This document shows, piece by piece, positions 35,491 to 45,825 of a stretch of DNA of 64,000 bases. The notes beneath the pieces are model-generated. The model did not search any database, was not told the DNA's origin, and saw only the letters and a list, made by a program, of their open reading frames with translations. The position numbers were made by a program, and so were the translations under genes. The stretch's first letter is position 1. Every line of letters begins with the position of its first letter. Origin of the DNA: Isoetes taiwanensis (taxonomy: Eukaryota; Streptophyta; Lycopodiopsida; Isoetales; Isoetaceae); NCBI GenBank assembly GCA_021234155.1, contig JAJEKV010000585.1, positions 1-64,000 of the forward strand. The letters run 5' to 3'.

Positions 35491-35692
35491 CACAAGCACG
35501 AGATGTTAGTTACTAATCAATGGAACCTTGTTGATTTTCTCGACTATTGAACAGAGAACTATTAAAATGGTTCTAGTTTAAAATTCATGGTGACGGGTTC
35601 ACTAGACAGATGACTCTGCAATTGTAACCCAGATAAGGTTTGAAATAGATATCTTTGAATCTTTTTTTATGGACAAAAAAAGGCCATAAAAC

Positions 35693-35760
35693 AACCCTTT
35701 CCCTCCCCCTCCCCCCTCCCTCGACGGTTTTTTCCCCCCTTTTTTTTTTTTTTTTCCCAT
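35693..35760. repeat. Pyrimidine tract (CCCTCCC, poly-T)
   Basis: CCTTTCCCTCCCCCTCCC and then C and T runs of 6-15 bases. Frames on the opposite strand are artefacts. Confidence 0.9.
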
Positions 35761-35939
35761 GTGGACCTTGGCTTCTAAGGTACATTTTTTAGTATGTGCA
35801 TGCGGCATGTTTTTTATTTAAAAGTTGGGTATGTGCATGCCGCATGCATATCGACATCTTTCTTTGCAAATATGATAAACATGAACGTGTTTTTTCCTTT
35901 CTTTTAAAAGCAATGTCATTTTTCTGTTCTCAACTATTT

Positions 35940-36290
35940 TCTTCCTTAAAATTACCGCAACATGACACGTGTGTAGACTCATTCATTGCGGGGCATTCAT
36001 GGAAGACATTAAGAAACTCATTTATTACCGATCATTTGCAATAAGGCACCCATACACATTTATAGCGGATCAGGACATTTTTGGAATCTGTGCTTCCCTC
36101 CGATTACTTAAAGAATCATTGCTAATGACACCTGTTCTCAAAAAATTTAAGCAGTCCATATGCATTTATGACGCATTTATGGCCCATTATGCATTTATGG
36201 TGCATTTATTGCCCATTATGGTGGGCGAGACCATAATGCATTTATGGGCACATTTATGGCTACACATTATGGGTTATAAATGCTAAATTT
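35940..36290 (+). repeat. GCATTTAT minisatellite, right-hand part
   Basis: Units such as GCATTTATGGCCCATTAT and CATTCATTGCGGGGCATT, and the ACATGACACGTGTG start word, match the 27.1-27.9 kb array. Confidence 0.75.
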
Positions 36291-36511
36291 ACACATGTCA
36301 TCTATTACATTTATGTATGGCTTTAATTGATTGGCAGATTTGATATATGATGCTGATTTTTTTCCTTTCTTGAAAGATATGGAATCTTTATGATATCGAT
36401 TTTGAATAATTATGCCTAAGCTTTCATTTGTGAAGCTACATTGTTGCAGTATTTAAGTATGCAATTCTACAAGTTCAGAATGTTACCAAATCACATTGAA
36501 AGATTGATAAT

Positions 36512-36770
36512 CTGGAGGTGCTGAATGCAAGCAATAATTTTAGGGAGTTCATGTATGTCTCTGATTCACTAGGTAATCTCAGTTCACTGGCATGTTTAGA
36601 TTTGAACTACAACTAGATCAATGTTTGCTATTGTCATTGGGTGTTCAGATTGGATGAAATAGATCCTCCTTTGGAGGTGGTCCATGAAGGGCATGCAGCA
36701 TTGATGGCATATTTGCCATATTTGGCAGAACAATGGAGAGCCATCCTGCTAGGTGATATAAGGTGCATAT
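36512..36770 (+). pseudogene. LRR protein fragment, PIRL-like C-terminus
   Basis: The frame gives LEVLNASNNFREFMYVSDSL, then GNLSSLACLDLNYN: two leucine-rich repeats of the LxxLxLxxN type. After a stop and a gap comes PPLEVVHEGHAALMAYL and AEQWRAILL. This order (LRR, then PPxEVVxEG, then a short WxxILL helix) is the C-terminus of plant intracellular Ras-group-related LRR proteins. Stops and a missing stretch show it is a relic; no upstream repeats remain. It sits between two satellite arrays, so it is probably a captured or stranded piece. Confidence 0.5.
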
Positions 36771-37528
36771 GGAAGTATACTTGGTTATCTTGGAAATGTT
36801 GTTGAAAATGGGTGGGCCCTCATATTTGGTAACAACTTGTTAATTAACATCTATAGTGCGCTTTATACAGAAAAGTGGAACAACTTATCTGTTTTAGGTA
36901 ACATAAGTTTTTGGGAGGTGCAAAGCTTTATTTGACCATTGTTATGCATTTTTTGCCCTCTTTCACACATTTACAAAGAACTTGGCTTTGAATAATGTAT
37001 GTCTACTTTGCTCAGCAAATCTTGCTCATCAATCAAAATTGGTTCATCTAGTGGTATTACAATCAATGAATTGTAATAGCTATTCAAACTTTATCTAATT
37101 TGATTTAATAACTACGTTCTATGGGATCCAATATGACAAACACAATACCTCATTACTTACTATATAAAAAAGACCTGAGGAGGTTGTTTCTTGAGAAATT
37201 TTCATCTTAAAATCCCACCACATATGTTTTGTCGTGGCAAAGACACGTTCATAATACTTGGGTTACGAGATACATCGGTTTGCTTTCCATGGGGCCACCC
37301 AATTCAATTTGGTTAAATCTCGGCCACACATTTAGATGTGTGTACATGCATGGGCATGCATGGAGGCATGCACCCCATCTGTGAACCTTTGGATCAAAGG
37401 GGAAGGCGAAATCATAGCCTTTGATTTTTGTAAGGAAGGTGATTCCTCTCATCGAGAGCTTTCCAATGAGTTGTGCTTTGGCACCATTCCGTCATAGTTA
37501 GAGCCAACTTGATCGGATCCTAAGAATC
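36771..37528. other. No gene recognised
   Basis: Contains CATGCATGGGCATGCATGG (about 37346-37364), similar to a word at 25.65 kb, next to the start of the GAATCT array. No gene seen. Confidence 0.4.
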
Positions 37529-38960
37529 TTCTTATCTTCGAATCTTAGTGGAATCTATGATATGTTAAGAGAATCTAGGGGAATCTTCCTGGGATCTTTG
37601 AGAATCTAGAGAAATCTCAATAGAATCTTAAAGAATCTATAGGAATCACAAGAGAATCTTTGCGAATCTAGTGGAATCCAATGGAATCTTCATAAATCTT
37701 AACGAAATCTATGGTACACTAAGAGAATCTAGGAGAATCTTCCTGGGATCTTTGAGAATCTAGAGGAATCTCATTAGAATCTTTAGGAATATATAAGAAT
37801 CACAAGAGAATCTTTATGAACCTAGAGGAATCTAGTGGAATCTTCATAAATCTTTGAGAATCCAGAGGAATCTTGATGGAATCTTAGAGGATCTAGGGGA
37901 ATCTTCATAGGATTAAAGAATCTAAGAGAATCTACATAGAATCTTGGGGAATCTATGGGAATCTTGGGAGAATCTAGAGGAATCTAAGGGAATCTTAATA
38001 AAATTTTTGAGAATCTAGGGAAGCTTAGAGAATCTAAAGGAATCTTCTTAGAATTTTACGAAATCTATGGTAATTTAAAAGAATCTAGAGGAATATTCAT
38101 GGGATCTTGAGGAATCTAGAGGAATCTCAATATAACCTTAGGGAATCTAGTGGAATCTCAAAAGGATCTTTGAGAATCTAGGGGAATCTTCATAGAATCT
38201 TAGAGAAACTAGGAAAATCTACATAGAATCTTGGGGGATAAAATCTTGAGAAACGTAGAAGAATCTTGGGATAATCTTTGAAAAACTAGAGGAATCTCTG
38301 AAGAATTTAAGAATCTAAGAGAATCTTTCACACTGTATGTGTTTTGCAGGGTGAATCTTGGAATCTTAATGCAATCTATGGTACTTTAATTGAATCAAGG
38401 GGAATCTTCCTAGAATCTTTGAGAATCTAAAGGAATCTCAAGGCAATACTGGAATCTATAGAAATCGCAAGAGAATCTTTGCGATCTAGAGGAATCCAAG
38501 GGAATCTTCATAAAATCTTTGACAATCTAGAGGAATCTTGATGGAATATTGAAAAATCTAGGAAAATGTTCATAGGATCTTAGAGAATCTAAGAGAAGGT
38601 ACATAGAATCCTGGGGAATCTCGGGAGAATCTTTGAGAGTCTAGAGAAATCTAAGAAAATCTTCTTAAAATCTTTAAGAATCTCGGGAAATCTTAGAAAG
38701 GGAACCTTTATAGAATCTAAGGGAATGTAGAAGAATCTACATAGAATCTTAGAGAATCTAGAGGAATCTTGAGATAATCTTTTACAATCTAGGGGAACCT
38801 TAATATCCTGGAGAATCTTGAGGAATTTTCATATAATCTAAGGGAATCTAGGAGAACATACATGGAATCTTGAGAAATGTAGAGAAATCTTGGGATAGTC
38901 TTTGAAAATCCAGGGGAATCTCTGTAGAATCTTAAGAATCTAGGAGAGTCTTTCACACTA
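37529..38960 (+). repeat. Degenerate minisatellite, GAATCT motif with higher-order units
   Basis: About 130 steps of 10-12 bases of the type GAGAATCTAGGGGAATCTT. Higher-order structure is visible: a block of about 150 bases (GAATCTTCCTGGGATCTTTG ... CACAAGAGAATCTTT ... TTCATAAATCTT) recurs at about 37565, 37715 and, more diverged, 38395. TCTTTCACACT occurs near 38325 and 38948, hinting at a roughly 620-base super-unit. It is the complement of the 20.7-21.2 kb motif. Confidence 0.9.
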
Positions 38961-39289
38961 GGTTTGTAGAGCTTAAAACAAATTATTACATTCTAATACC
39001 TAATGTTTAAGTGGCCCTAGGATTTGAATCACCTAGGCATGTCCACTAGGCATACATGCATCTAGGACAAGGTCGGTCAAGAAAGGTGCTAAGTTTTTAT
39101 TTCGATCGAGAAAGGTGCTGAGTTTTTATTTAAGACTGCAACAAGTCATCATGTTCAAATATCATCATCTGCAATGAACAAGGCCTTGGCCACCATCATA
39201 ATGACACACTTAATCTATGCAGCTGCAATCTGTGGATTAGGAAATACATTGCAAATAAATCATGTAGTTTTGTACTGGTTTGATAGTTC

Positions 39290-39540
39290 TAAAAAAAAAA
39301 TTATGTAGACTCCAGATCTAGGTGGCCAGGCATATGACCGGGCCCCAGACTTCGGTATGTATAAAAGAACGGGTTCCACGAAGACCCTGAACAAGTGCGA
39401 TAGATAAGCCCAATCATAAAGCTCTGCCTTGTGATTCTTTTATAAGATGAGTTTCTTCCATATGGGATTTGAACCACAAACCCATGCATTTAGATAAGAA
39501 GATGTATGAATTTTCACTCCTCCGAGTAACAGGCATAATT
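39290..39540 (-). mobile_element. SINE-like element (tRNA-derived)
   Basis: On the minus strand GGTTCAAATCC (39475-39465) is a perfect pol III B box. TTACTCGGAGG about 55 bases upstream is a degenerate A box. A tRNA-unrelated body follows and the element ends with ATAATTTTTTTTTTAG. A T-rich 3' end with a B box in the first third fits plant SINEs of the Au type. No tRNA cloverleaf can be drawn, so it is not a tRNA gene. Ends and target duplication not fixed. Confidence 0.45.
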
Positions 39541-39544
39541 TTCA

Positions 39545-41290
39545 AGGCCTAACACGAATTATTCTATTGGATCCCATAATAAGAAAATATTTATAACAGA
39601 AAATTGAAGCACCATAATAAAGCATCAAATTCCTATTATTCTTGTTAGGGTTGTACAATCTACATTGTCACTTGCAACTTCTGAGAAGAGAATAATACCT
39701 TTATTTTCATCGGAAGTCTGGTGGTCACCACTGCTAAACATGATGGTTTCTTTTTCTCTAACGACCACCGCCCAGCCTAAGGCGCCACCGCCCAGCCTAA
39801 GGCCCCTTCAGGGGCTAGCATCAAGCAGCAGCAAGCCCCGAGTCCATACAGACCCGAGCGAGAACAGCATCCGGCGGAAGGGAGGGGTTTAGCATCACCA
39901 GGATCCAGCTTCAGGGATCATCGGCATCATCCAGCTTCATGATTTTGGAACTGTGCGAGCTAGCATCCAGCTTCAGGGAGCATCGGCATGATGGGCTCTT
40001 CAGGTTTCGACTGCAGCGCCAACTTTTGAGTATCAAGGTATCCAGATTGAATTTTGAATTAATTTTCTATTGCTCAAAATCGACTTGGAGGCCGGATTGG
40101 GCAGTGGTGGAGTGAAGATCTTGCATCGGATTTGAGTTCCGATAGGTGCTTCACCAAGGCATCATTTTTTGCCACGCCTAAATCTCTCTGAGGTTGCCAC
40201 AACTTCCGGGCCCATACAACTTTTGCTACATCTTTAAGACTGCACCTGCACCTGCACCATATCCTTTGGTTTGCTTGGCTCCCATATCTAGCTCTATCTT
40301 TTTTGCCCGGTCCAAGTTGCTTTGAAGCGCCTTTGTCTAGCAACCTCGCCTTCTCCCATGACACGCAAGACCGGAGAAATGCGCTGGCAAAGAAATGCAA
40401 CACCATACCACGCGCATGACTAATTGCTTGATATTCAAAGATCGTCGTGTGGTGTCTTGCTTCGAGTCGAATCGGACCGGGCTATGCTCGACAGATTTTG
40501 GGGCAAGGGATACTTTAATCGGGCGGGAGGTGCGTGTTGGCGGACCTACATGTATGACCACCTTCATCCGCTTTTACGCCACTATTTTGAAGCGGTCGGG
40601 TTCGCAGCACTATGCCATTGATGGGCCATTATGCGATGCGATGCTAGCATACGCATCGAAGATCCATTTCATGTGCCATCATGTGCTGATGCTAGTGTCC
40701 AGATCTGGCGCCCGCATGTTCACACCTGCGTACGCACCGAGGTACATGAGGGGCGGATACACAGCAGAGGAGGGGCCATGCCGGTTGGTTGCAGATCAAG
40801 CCCCGGCACGCACAAGACCGCTTTGAATTTACGTATTATAGGGGTAGAGGAGACGCATTAATTGGGGATCGCAGTGATTTGGAGGTCGCTAAGCGCTTTT
40901 TCGTGGGGTTATGCATGTCCCGGCTATTGGACTTGTGTCTGCAGCTAGGGGTGGGGGTCTGGCGTCCCGACGACCTCGACACCTTCTAATTACGGCTTTG
41001 GGGATGTGTTGAGTCGTCTAAGTGTTCTTCAAGACGGAAATCATTTGAGGGGCACTACATTTTCATTACGGGGAAGATCTTTCTCCCATGACTATGCAAT
41101 CGTCGGAATGAGTTGTGCAAGGTTAGGGAAGCCCGTCAACACAAGAAATGGGCGGTATAACAGGAGGAGAAGCAGCAATTATCCTAGACCATTGGCCGTC
41201 TAATCCGTGGACAGGCTATGTCTAGGGTCTCTCAGCAGTACCATATCATCAGAACAAATAGCTTTCATTTCGTTTGGGCACTTGCCCTCA
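39545..41290. other. GC-richer segment, no gene named
   Basis: Open frames of 60-143 codons occur on both strands between 40074 and 41203, favoured by higher GC; none shows a domain I know. Small repeats: CCACCGCCCAGCCTAAGGC twice (about 39767-39802), and CATCCAGCTTCAGGGA words at 39903-39990. The right-hand part probably belongs to the body of the plus-strand LINE whose 3' end follows. Confidence 0.35.
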
Positions 41291-41507
41291 GCATGTATAT
41301 ATTCTACTTTAGGCTTCTGCGATGGGGCTTTGTCCCCGAGCTCTTGTTTGGGGTTACACCCCTCTTTCATGTACTGGCCCCATAACCCGATTGGGTTTCC
41401 GTGGACGTTAAAATCATCTTCTTCTTCTTCTTCTTCTTCTTCTTCTTCTTCTTCTTCTTCTTCTTCTTCTTCTTCTTCTTCTTCTTCTTCTTCTTCTTCT
41501 TCTTCTC
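41290..41507 (+). mobile_element. LINE (RTE-like) 3' end with (TTC)n tail
   Basis: The sequence GGTTTCCGTGGACGTTAAAATC leads straight into about thirty TTC units. The same kind of ending (GGACGTTAA then a different short repeat) closes the minus-strand LINE at 41760, and GGGCGTTAAAATAAA then TTCC units closes the one at 53.7 kb. This supports reading the microsatellite as the LINE tail. Short-repeat tails are typical of the RTE clade. Coding part not identified. Confidence 0.5.
41417..41507. repeat. (TTC)n microsatellite
   Basis: About thirty uninterrupted TTC units; the serine run it encodes is not a gene feature. Confidence 0.97.
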
Positions 41508-41655
41508 CAAAGTCGACAAGCCTTCAACTATTCAAGCCATGAGAAATTGGTAGGTGACATTGAGGAGATAAAACTGGTGATATATATGTATGGAAGCCTT
41601 ATTTTCCAAATGCATGCACATGCCACGAATTGGCTATCATGGTTTAGGCATCTCT

Positions 41656-41757
41656 ATTAGAATAGAATAGAATAGAATAGAATAGAATAGAATAGAATAG
41701 AATAGAATAGAATAGAATAGAATAGAATAGAATAGAATAGAATAGAATAGAATAGAA
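41656..41757. repeat. (AATAG)n microsatellite, 20 units
   Basis: Twenty perfect pentamers; on the minus strand (TATTC)n, forming the 3' tail of the LINE that follows. Confidence 0.98.
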
Positions 41758-42230
41758 ATTAACGTCCCTTGTGCCCTCAGGCCCCTGGACTTGTGTAGCA
41801 TGGGCGAGCTCCCTGAAAGGGCGCTACTAGCACATCACGTTGTTCTGATGTAGCCTTTTCTGAAGGATGACTTTTTTCTATTATTACCAGCACCCCGCTT
41901 TACATCGGCTTCGTGGCCGTGCGGTAATGCGTCGTTTTCAATCAGCTTTTAACTGAACAATTTGTGTGGGGTTTATGAGCCGCCTCTTGTGCGGTTCATA
42001 TTATAAACCCTCTTTCCCTGTGTACTTCTTGGTGTCTGATCATCATTCCCTGGATCGCGTCTGCCAAGTCTCTCAATGATTCTGTCCTTGTCATCAAAAT
42101 ATGTACTGGTTGCCCCCATCTTATATTTCTGTACCTGTCTCTGATGTCCCCGTATATCGGGCACTCGTTAATCATGTGGTTCTCATCCTCCACTCTCCCA
42201 GTGTCGCAGATTCTGCATATTCGGTTCTCC

Positions 42231-42234
42231 TTGT
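42231..42234 (+). repeat. 4-bp target duplication TTGT, left
   Basis: TTGT precedes GGGTCTA; TTGT also follows the element at 45822-45825. Only a 4-base (or trivially a 1-base) match is possible, and the 4-base reading restores the LINE frame. Confidence 0.75.
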
Positions 42235-42352
42235 GGGTCTAAGTTAGATATTGGGGTACAAAAAAGCGCGACAAGCAGAAGCAGAGAAAGCACGCAAAGC
42301 ACGAACATAACGTATCTCGGCTTCCGCATGCCTCTCCGAAACCGTCCTTCTC

Positions 42353-42382
42353 CAATTTGTAATTTGTAATTTGTAATTTGAA
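42353..42382. repeat. AATTTGT short tandem repeat
   Basis: AATTTGTA repeated about three and a half times just upstream of the plus-strand gene piece. Confidence 0.85.
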
Positions 42383-42390
42383 GGTACCAA

Positions 42391-42570
42391 ATGTCATATT
42401 GGGAAATTTTGCTCATTGCGCTTCTCGGATTTGTATTTGTGTTTTCCCGCGGCGTTCAATCGCCGTTAATCTCAGATTCAGAGTTCTTTTTTACCTGCAA
42501 TTTGGTCGAACTTCCAGATCGAATCCTCCTAAATTGCAACATTATTTTCTACGTTGGTTTGTAATTGCTC
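42391..42570 (+). pseudogene. Captured 5' gene piece with membrane-type N-terminus, unknown
   Basis: ATG opens a 59-codon frame beginning MSYWEILLIALLGFVFVFSR, then GVQSPLISDSE. The first 20 residues are strongly hydrophobic and would be a signal anchor or signal peptide. The sequence before it looks like a leader and the frame degenerates after SDSE. The parent gene is not recognised. It lies between the left inverted repeat and the GH1 pieces, on the opposite strand. Confidence 0.35.
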
Positions 42571-43013
42571 TATTTTCATCTATAGTTCTATAATTTGAAG
42601 CAGTCATCTTGCAGATGCAGAAGATTGCAGTCCTACGGCATGGGTCGTTTGCATGATTTGCACCTTGTAGTACAATTCAGACAATCCTGATGATTTGCAT
42701 GATCTAATGCCTTCGAGACGTGAGTCAAGGATTGTAAAGCAAGATCAATATAAACGAACAAATCACAGCCTCTGAGTCAAACAAATATTGGTAAAGAATG
42801 GTAGTTAATGGATCTGACATTGCCAAGTTGAGATTAGATGTTTGCATGTCATTAAACATTACTTCTGGAATAAGTTTGCTTTGCCAGAAAAGTATATACA
42901 ATCAAACAAACAATAGAAATGTGGGCTTGATTTATGCGGACCAATTTTTGTTAATGAAAGCTTTACTATCAAGATCAAGGTCATGTGTGATCCAAATGGT
43001 AAATATCTGTCTG

Positions 43014-43520
43014 TAAATATCCAAGGCTTTGGCATGGGAAAGAAGGATGCTGTGACCTGCAATGTAGGGCTCAGTAGAGGAGTTCCCTGCACTGCAATTG
43101 CCAAATGGAGCTGAGCATCTTCCTGGCGCACATATGCCTGCATCATACCCCGTCGCTGCAAAAGCTCTTGGCTCATTAAATGTTGTCCAATATCTCACCC
43201 TGTTCCCATATGTGTTGAAGCAAAAATCTGCATCATCCCTGTTCCCTCTAAAACAAAAGGATCACCTTTCAGCTTAAAAGTACCCTCTTAAACAAAAGAA
43301 TCACCTTTCAGCTTAAAAGTACTATGTTGATATCATAAATCATATAAGACCAACACAAGTGCTAAGATCAGGAATGAACAACAAAGCCAAAAACCTTGCT
43401 AATCTTGCTAACATCTAAGTCTGAACTAGATGTATATACTATACTTGGGAAGATTCTGCTCCAGGAGATGGAAAATCGATAAGCATCGAAGTTCAACTCA
43501 GCCATCAGATCAATATCCTC
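43014..43520 (-). pseudogene. Captured GH1 beta-glucosidase exons
   Basis: A first exon (43520-43445), after a TGGCAG acceptor, reads EDIDLMAELNFDAYRFSISW and SRIFP, the GH1 segment around the third strand. A second (43247-43014), after TTTTAG, reads DDADFCFNTYGNRV, WTTFNEPRAFAATGYDAGIC, APGRCSAPFGNCSAGNS and AGHSILLSHAKALDIYR. TFNEP carries the acid/base Glu of the (beta/alpha)8 barrel, and the SxxNCSxGNS loop is typical of plant BGLU proteins, which hydrolyse beta-glucosides in vacuole, apoplast or ER. Both exons are open and their order is right, but the rest of the roughly 500-residue protein, including the ENG nucleophile, is absent. The intron holds a 39-bp duplication. Confidence 0.9.
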
Positions 43521-43869
43521 CTGCCATACATACAAGTCTGAAGAATTTGCCAACAATTTTTTAGGACATGAACCCAGAAATTTTTTAGGACTTGCAAACT
43601 CAGAAATGCATTGAGGTATCATTGTTCTTTATCCATTGATCAATTCTCTCACCAAACGCTTCATCAACAATCCAATTGTAATGACCTTATATTTTTTCTG
43701 TCGAGGGTCACCTATAATCATTCACAACAAAAACTCTCACCATTGCAGTATACATTTTATTGGACTACTGTTCTTTTCAATCTCTTCAAAGTTTAATGTT
43801 AGAACACAAGGGAATGAGATAAAATACCGAATCCGGATCATAGAATCGCTCAATAAAGCGATACAATAG

Positions 43870-45573
43870 TGCTTTTGCGAACCATTGCGCAACCTACAAT
43901 AGCAACTCGTCTTGCTCTTTGGAATTGTCAAAGAGAAATTTTGTAACACAATTGTATCCGGACGTGATGGGTATATCTGAAGGAAACGCTCTTTAAATAA
44001 CTCAATGCAACCATCAACACAAATGGGCTCCCCTTTCAAGCTAATAGGTTTAAGTCCGGCTTCCTCTCTCAAGAACGTCTTTAGAATATTGGACATTGAT
44101 GCCCTTGCCTCCGTAAATGCTTGGCAAATTCGAAAATGCGACCAAGTGAACTGCATTGAAGGTGAACTTCCATTGTAAAGTTAGTTATTACCTAAAAGCT
44201 GGTTGTATGTTGTGGTATACTTACAAGCCACTTATTACAACATTCAAGATGGTGGTAAAAGCTTTTCCAAGCATTTGTTGTCCCATGACGAATCAATACA
44301 CTTGCATACCATAGCAATAGAGCCCAAGCACACAAAACTAGCGATAAGTGCAACCAATGCCAAGACCTTTAACAAGGCCACTACGTTTTCCCAACTTCAA
44401 GGTTGGTTGCGAGCCACGGAATACGATTTATTGCTCTTGCTTCTCCTCCAAATGAGTACACTATTCGCACTTGAGCCACCACCGATTACAAAAGTTCATC
44501 AATATACATATTAAAGAATAGTTCCTTTATTTGTCGACACGTGGTGTTATTTCTTCTACTATAAGAAACATTAACAACTATAGGAAAGAGATAAAGACTA
44601 TGAATGAGAGACCATGATAAGTATAGACATGCTCGCTCAACAATTTTGCCAGCCTCCTCATAGGCCTTTTGACTCTTTGTGTTAATATTGACCATGGAAA
44701 CAAAGATAGGCAACCAAACTAATACTTTTAATGGGGCAACCGCTTGTTTGCATATAACCGCTGGCGCTTTTAATATACATACCATTGTTAATTTGTCTAT
44801 TTAATAATGCTCCTAGAGTTGAAAATTAGTGAGCCCAAAAGACGTTAATATATATTCTGCAAAGATTTATAGCAAAAGCCAACAACTAAAGTGCAACTAT
44901 AAATCTTAGTTGATAAAAAAAGCCAAAGCAGTAAACTAATACTTAAAGGTTTTATGTCTTTATAGAGGTCTCATGCTGGATGCATTCTGGGGAGAGACAA
45001 TCAGCTCGAATAAGAATTAATTATATGAAAGCAATTTATTAGTTTATTAGAAAGGGGTTCCTGGAGGTGGTTATATAAAGAATATTAAATCTTAGTTGAT
45101 AAAAAAAGCCTTTATCTTGGTTGATAAATCAGCTGCAACTAAGACAACAAGAGCCAAGTAAAGCAAATAAAGTGCAAACTGCAAGAGAAATATTGTCGAT
45201 CAGTAACACCAAGCAAGTTTCAAAATGAAGACTTCATATTTACCTTAGAAACTTCTTTGCCCATATGATTGGGATTATCATAATTTTTTCCAAACGCATC
45301 AACGAGCCTTCCAAAAAAAAGGAAGTATATAGGTACTGCAACTCCATGAGTAAGAGAGCCTGCAGCGCCTACGATCATAAGCAAAATGTCATATACATCT
45401 GCAAATGAGTAAAGCTTGTAGTAAGGGACCCGTTCAGGAATATCAATCGTATAGTATGGCCACAGTGATTTTGCCTCATTGTAATGCTCATGAACTAGCT
45501 TTGGTGATTCCCAATCGTCAGCTTCAATTCCTGGGTCAATGGAGTCACTTGGCCTATCCTTGTCGTGAGGCAT
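43870..45573 (-). pseudogene. Captured ABCB (P-glycoprotein/MDR-type) transporter exons
   Basis: In order on the minus strand: exon 1 (45573-45244) from an ATG, with PYYKLYSFADVYDILLMIVG, then VPIYFLFFGRLVDAFGK and EVSK|GTAAAT, the first membrane helix of plant ABCB proteins; TKSQKAYEEAGKIVERA (about 44700-44640); LKLGKRSGLVKGLGIGCTY with LLLWYASVLIRHG in mixed frames (about 44440-44225) ending GCTT|GTAAGT; then FTEARASMSNILKTF and YPSRPDTIVLQNFSLTIPKS (44156-43950), leading to a frameshifted, damaged Walker A. The family exports auxin and other compounds at the plasma membrane. About a third of the first half is present and the Walker B and second half are missing. Order and introns are kept, so capture was at the DNA level. 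Confidence 0.88.
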
Positions 45574-45821
45574 TCATCCCGCCATGGCCAGATCCAAGAA
45601 AATCCTCCCGCGCACTTAAAATCAGCCCGCCAAATTATCTCTAGGTCATTTGCCACACTGAATTTGAAATTACGGATGTCCATGTCATCGATCCGGCACC
45701 AATTTGCTAAGAGCAAAAATGGCTTTCCCGCTCAGAAAGCACCCCCGCAGAAAGCAGATCCAGCACGAAAAGCAGAGCGTCCGGACGGGTGCTTTTGTAC
45801 CCCAATATCTAACATAGACCC

Positions 45822-45825
45822 TTGT
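45822..45825 (+). repeat. 4-bp target duplication TTGT, right
   Basis: TTGT directly after the right end of the Pack-type element. Confidence 0.75.

Larger units (their letters stand above)
42235..45821. mobile_element. Gene-capturing (Pack-type) DNA transposon, 3,587 bp
   Basis: The left end GGGTCTAAGTTAGATATTGG and the complement of the right end GGGTCTATGTTAGATATTGG agree at 19 of 20 bases, and agreement continues through GGTACAAAA (about 29 bases in all). No transposase is present. The interior holds a 5' gene piece on the plus strand and, on the minus strand, intron-containing pieces of an ABCB transporter gene followed by a GH1 glucosidase gene. The 4-bp duplication does not fit MULE (9), hAT (8), CACTA (2-3), PIF (3) or mariner (2), the common plant superfamilies. 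Confidence 0.85.

Noticed and set aside
35585-35808. Lys/Gly/Arg-rich frames on the minus strand
   Set aside because: They lie on the complement of a C/T tract.
39440-39490. tRNA gene suggested by GGTTCAAATCC
   Set aside because: No acceptor stem or anticodon arm can be drawn; a SINE B box explains it better.
40074-41203. Genes in the GC-richer frames of 60-143 codons
   Set aside because: Frames overlap on both strands, no domain is recognisable and no start or splice signals stand out.
41207-41542. 111-codon frame with a long serine run
   Set aside because: Translation of the (TTC)n LINE tail; no domain before it.
42235-45821. Mutator-type Pack-MULE
   Set aside because: A 9-bp duplication is not present; only TTGT matches, and it fits the LINE reading frame.
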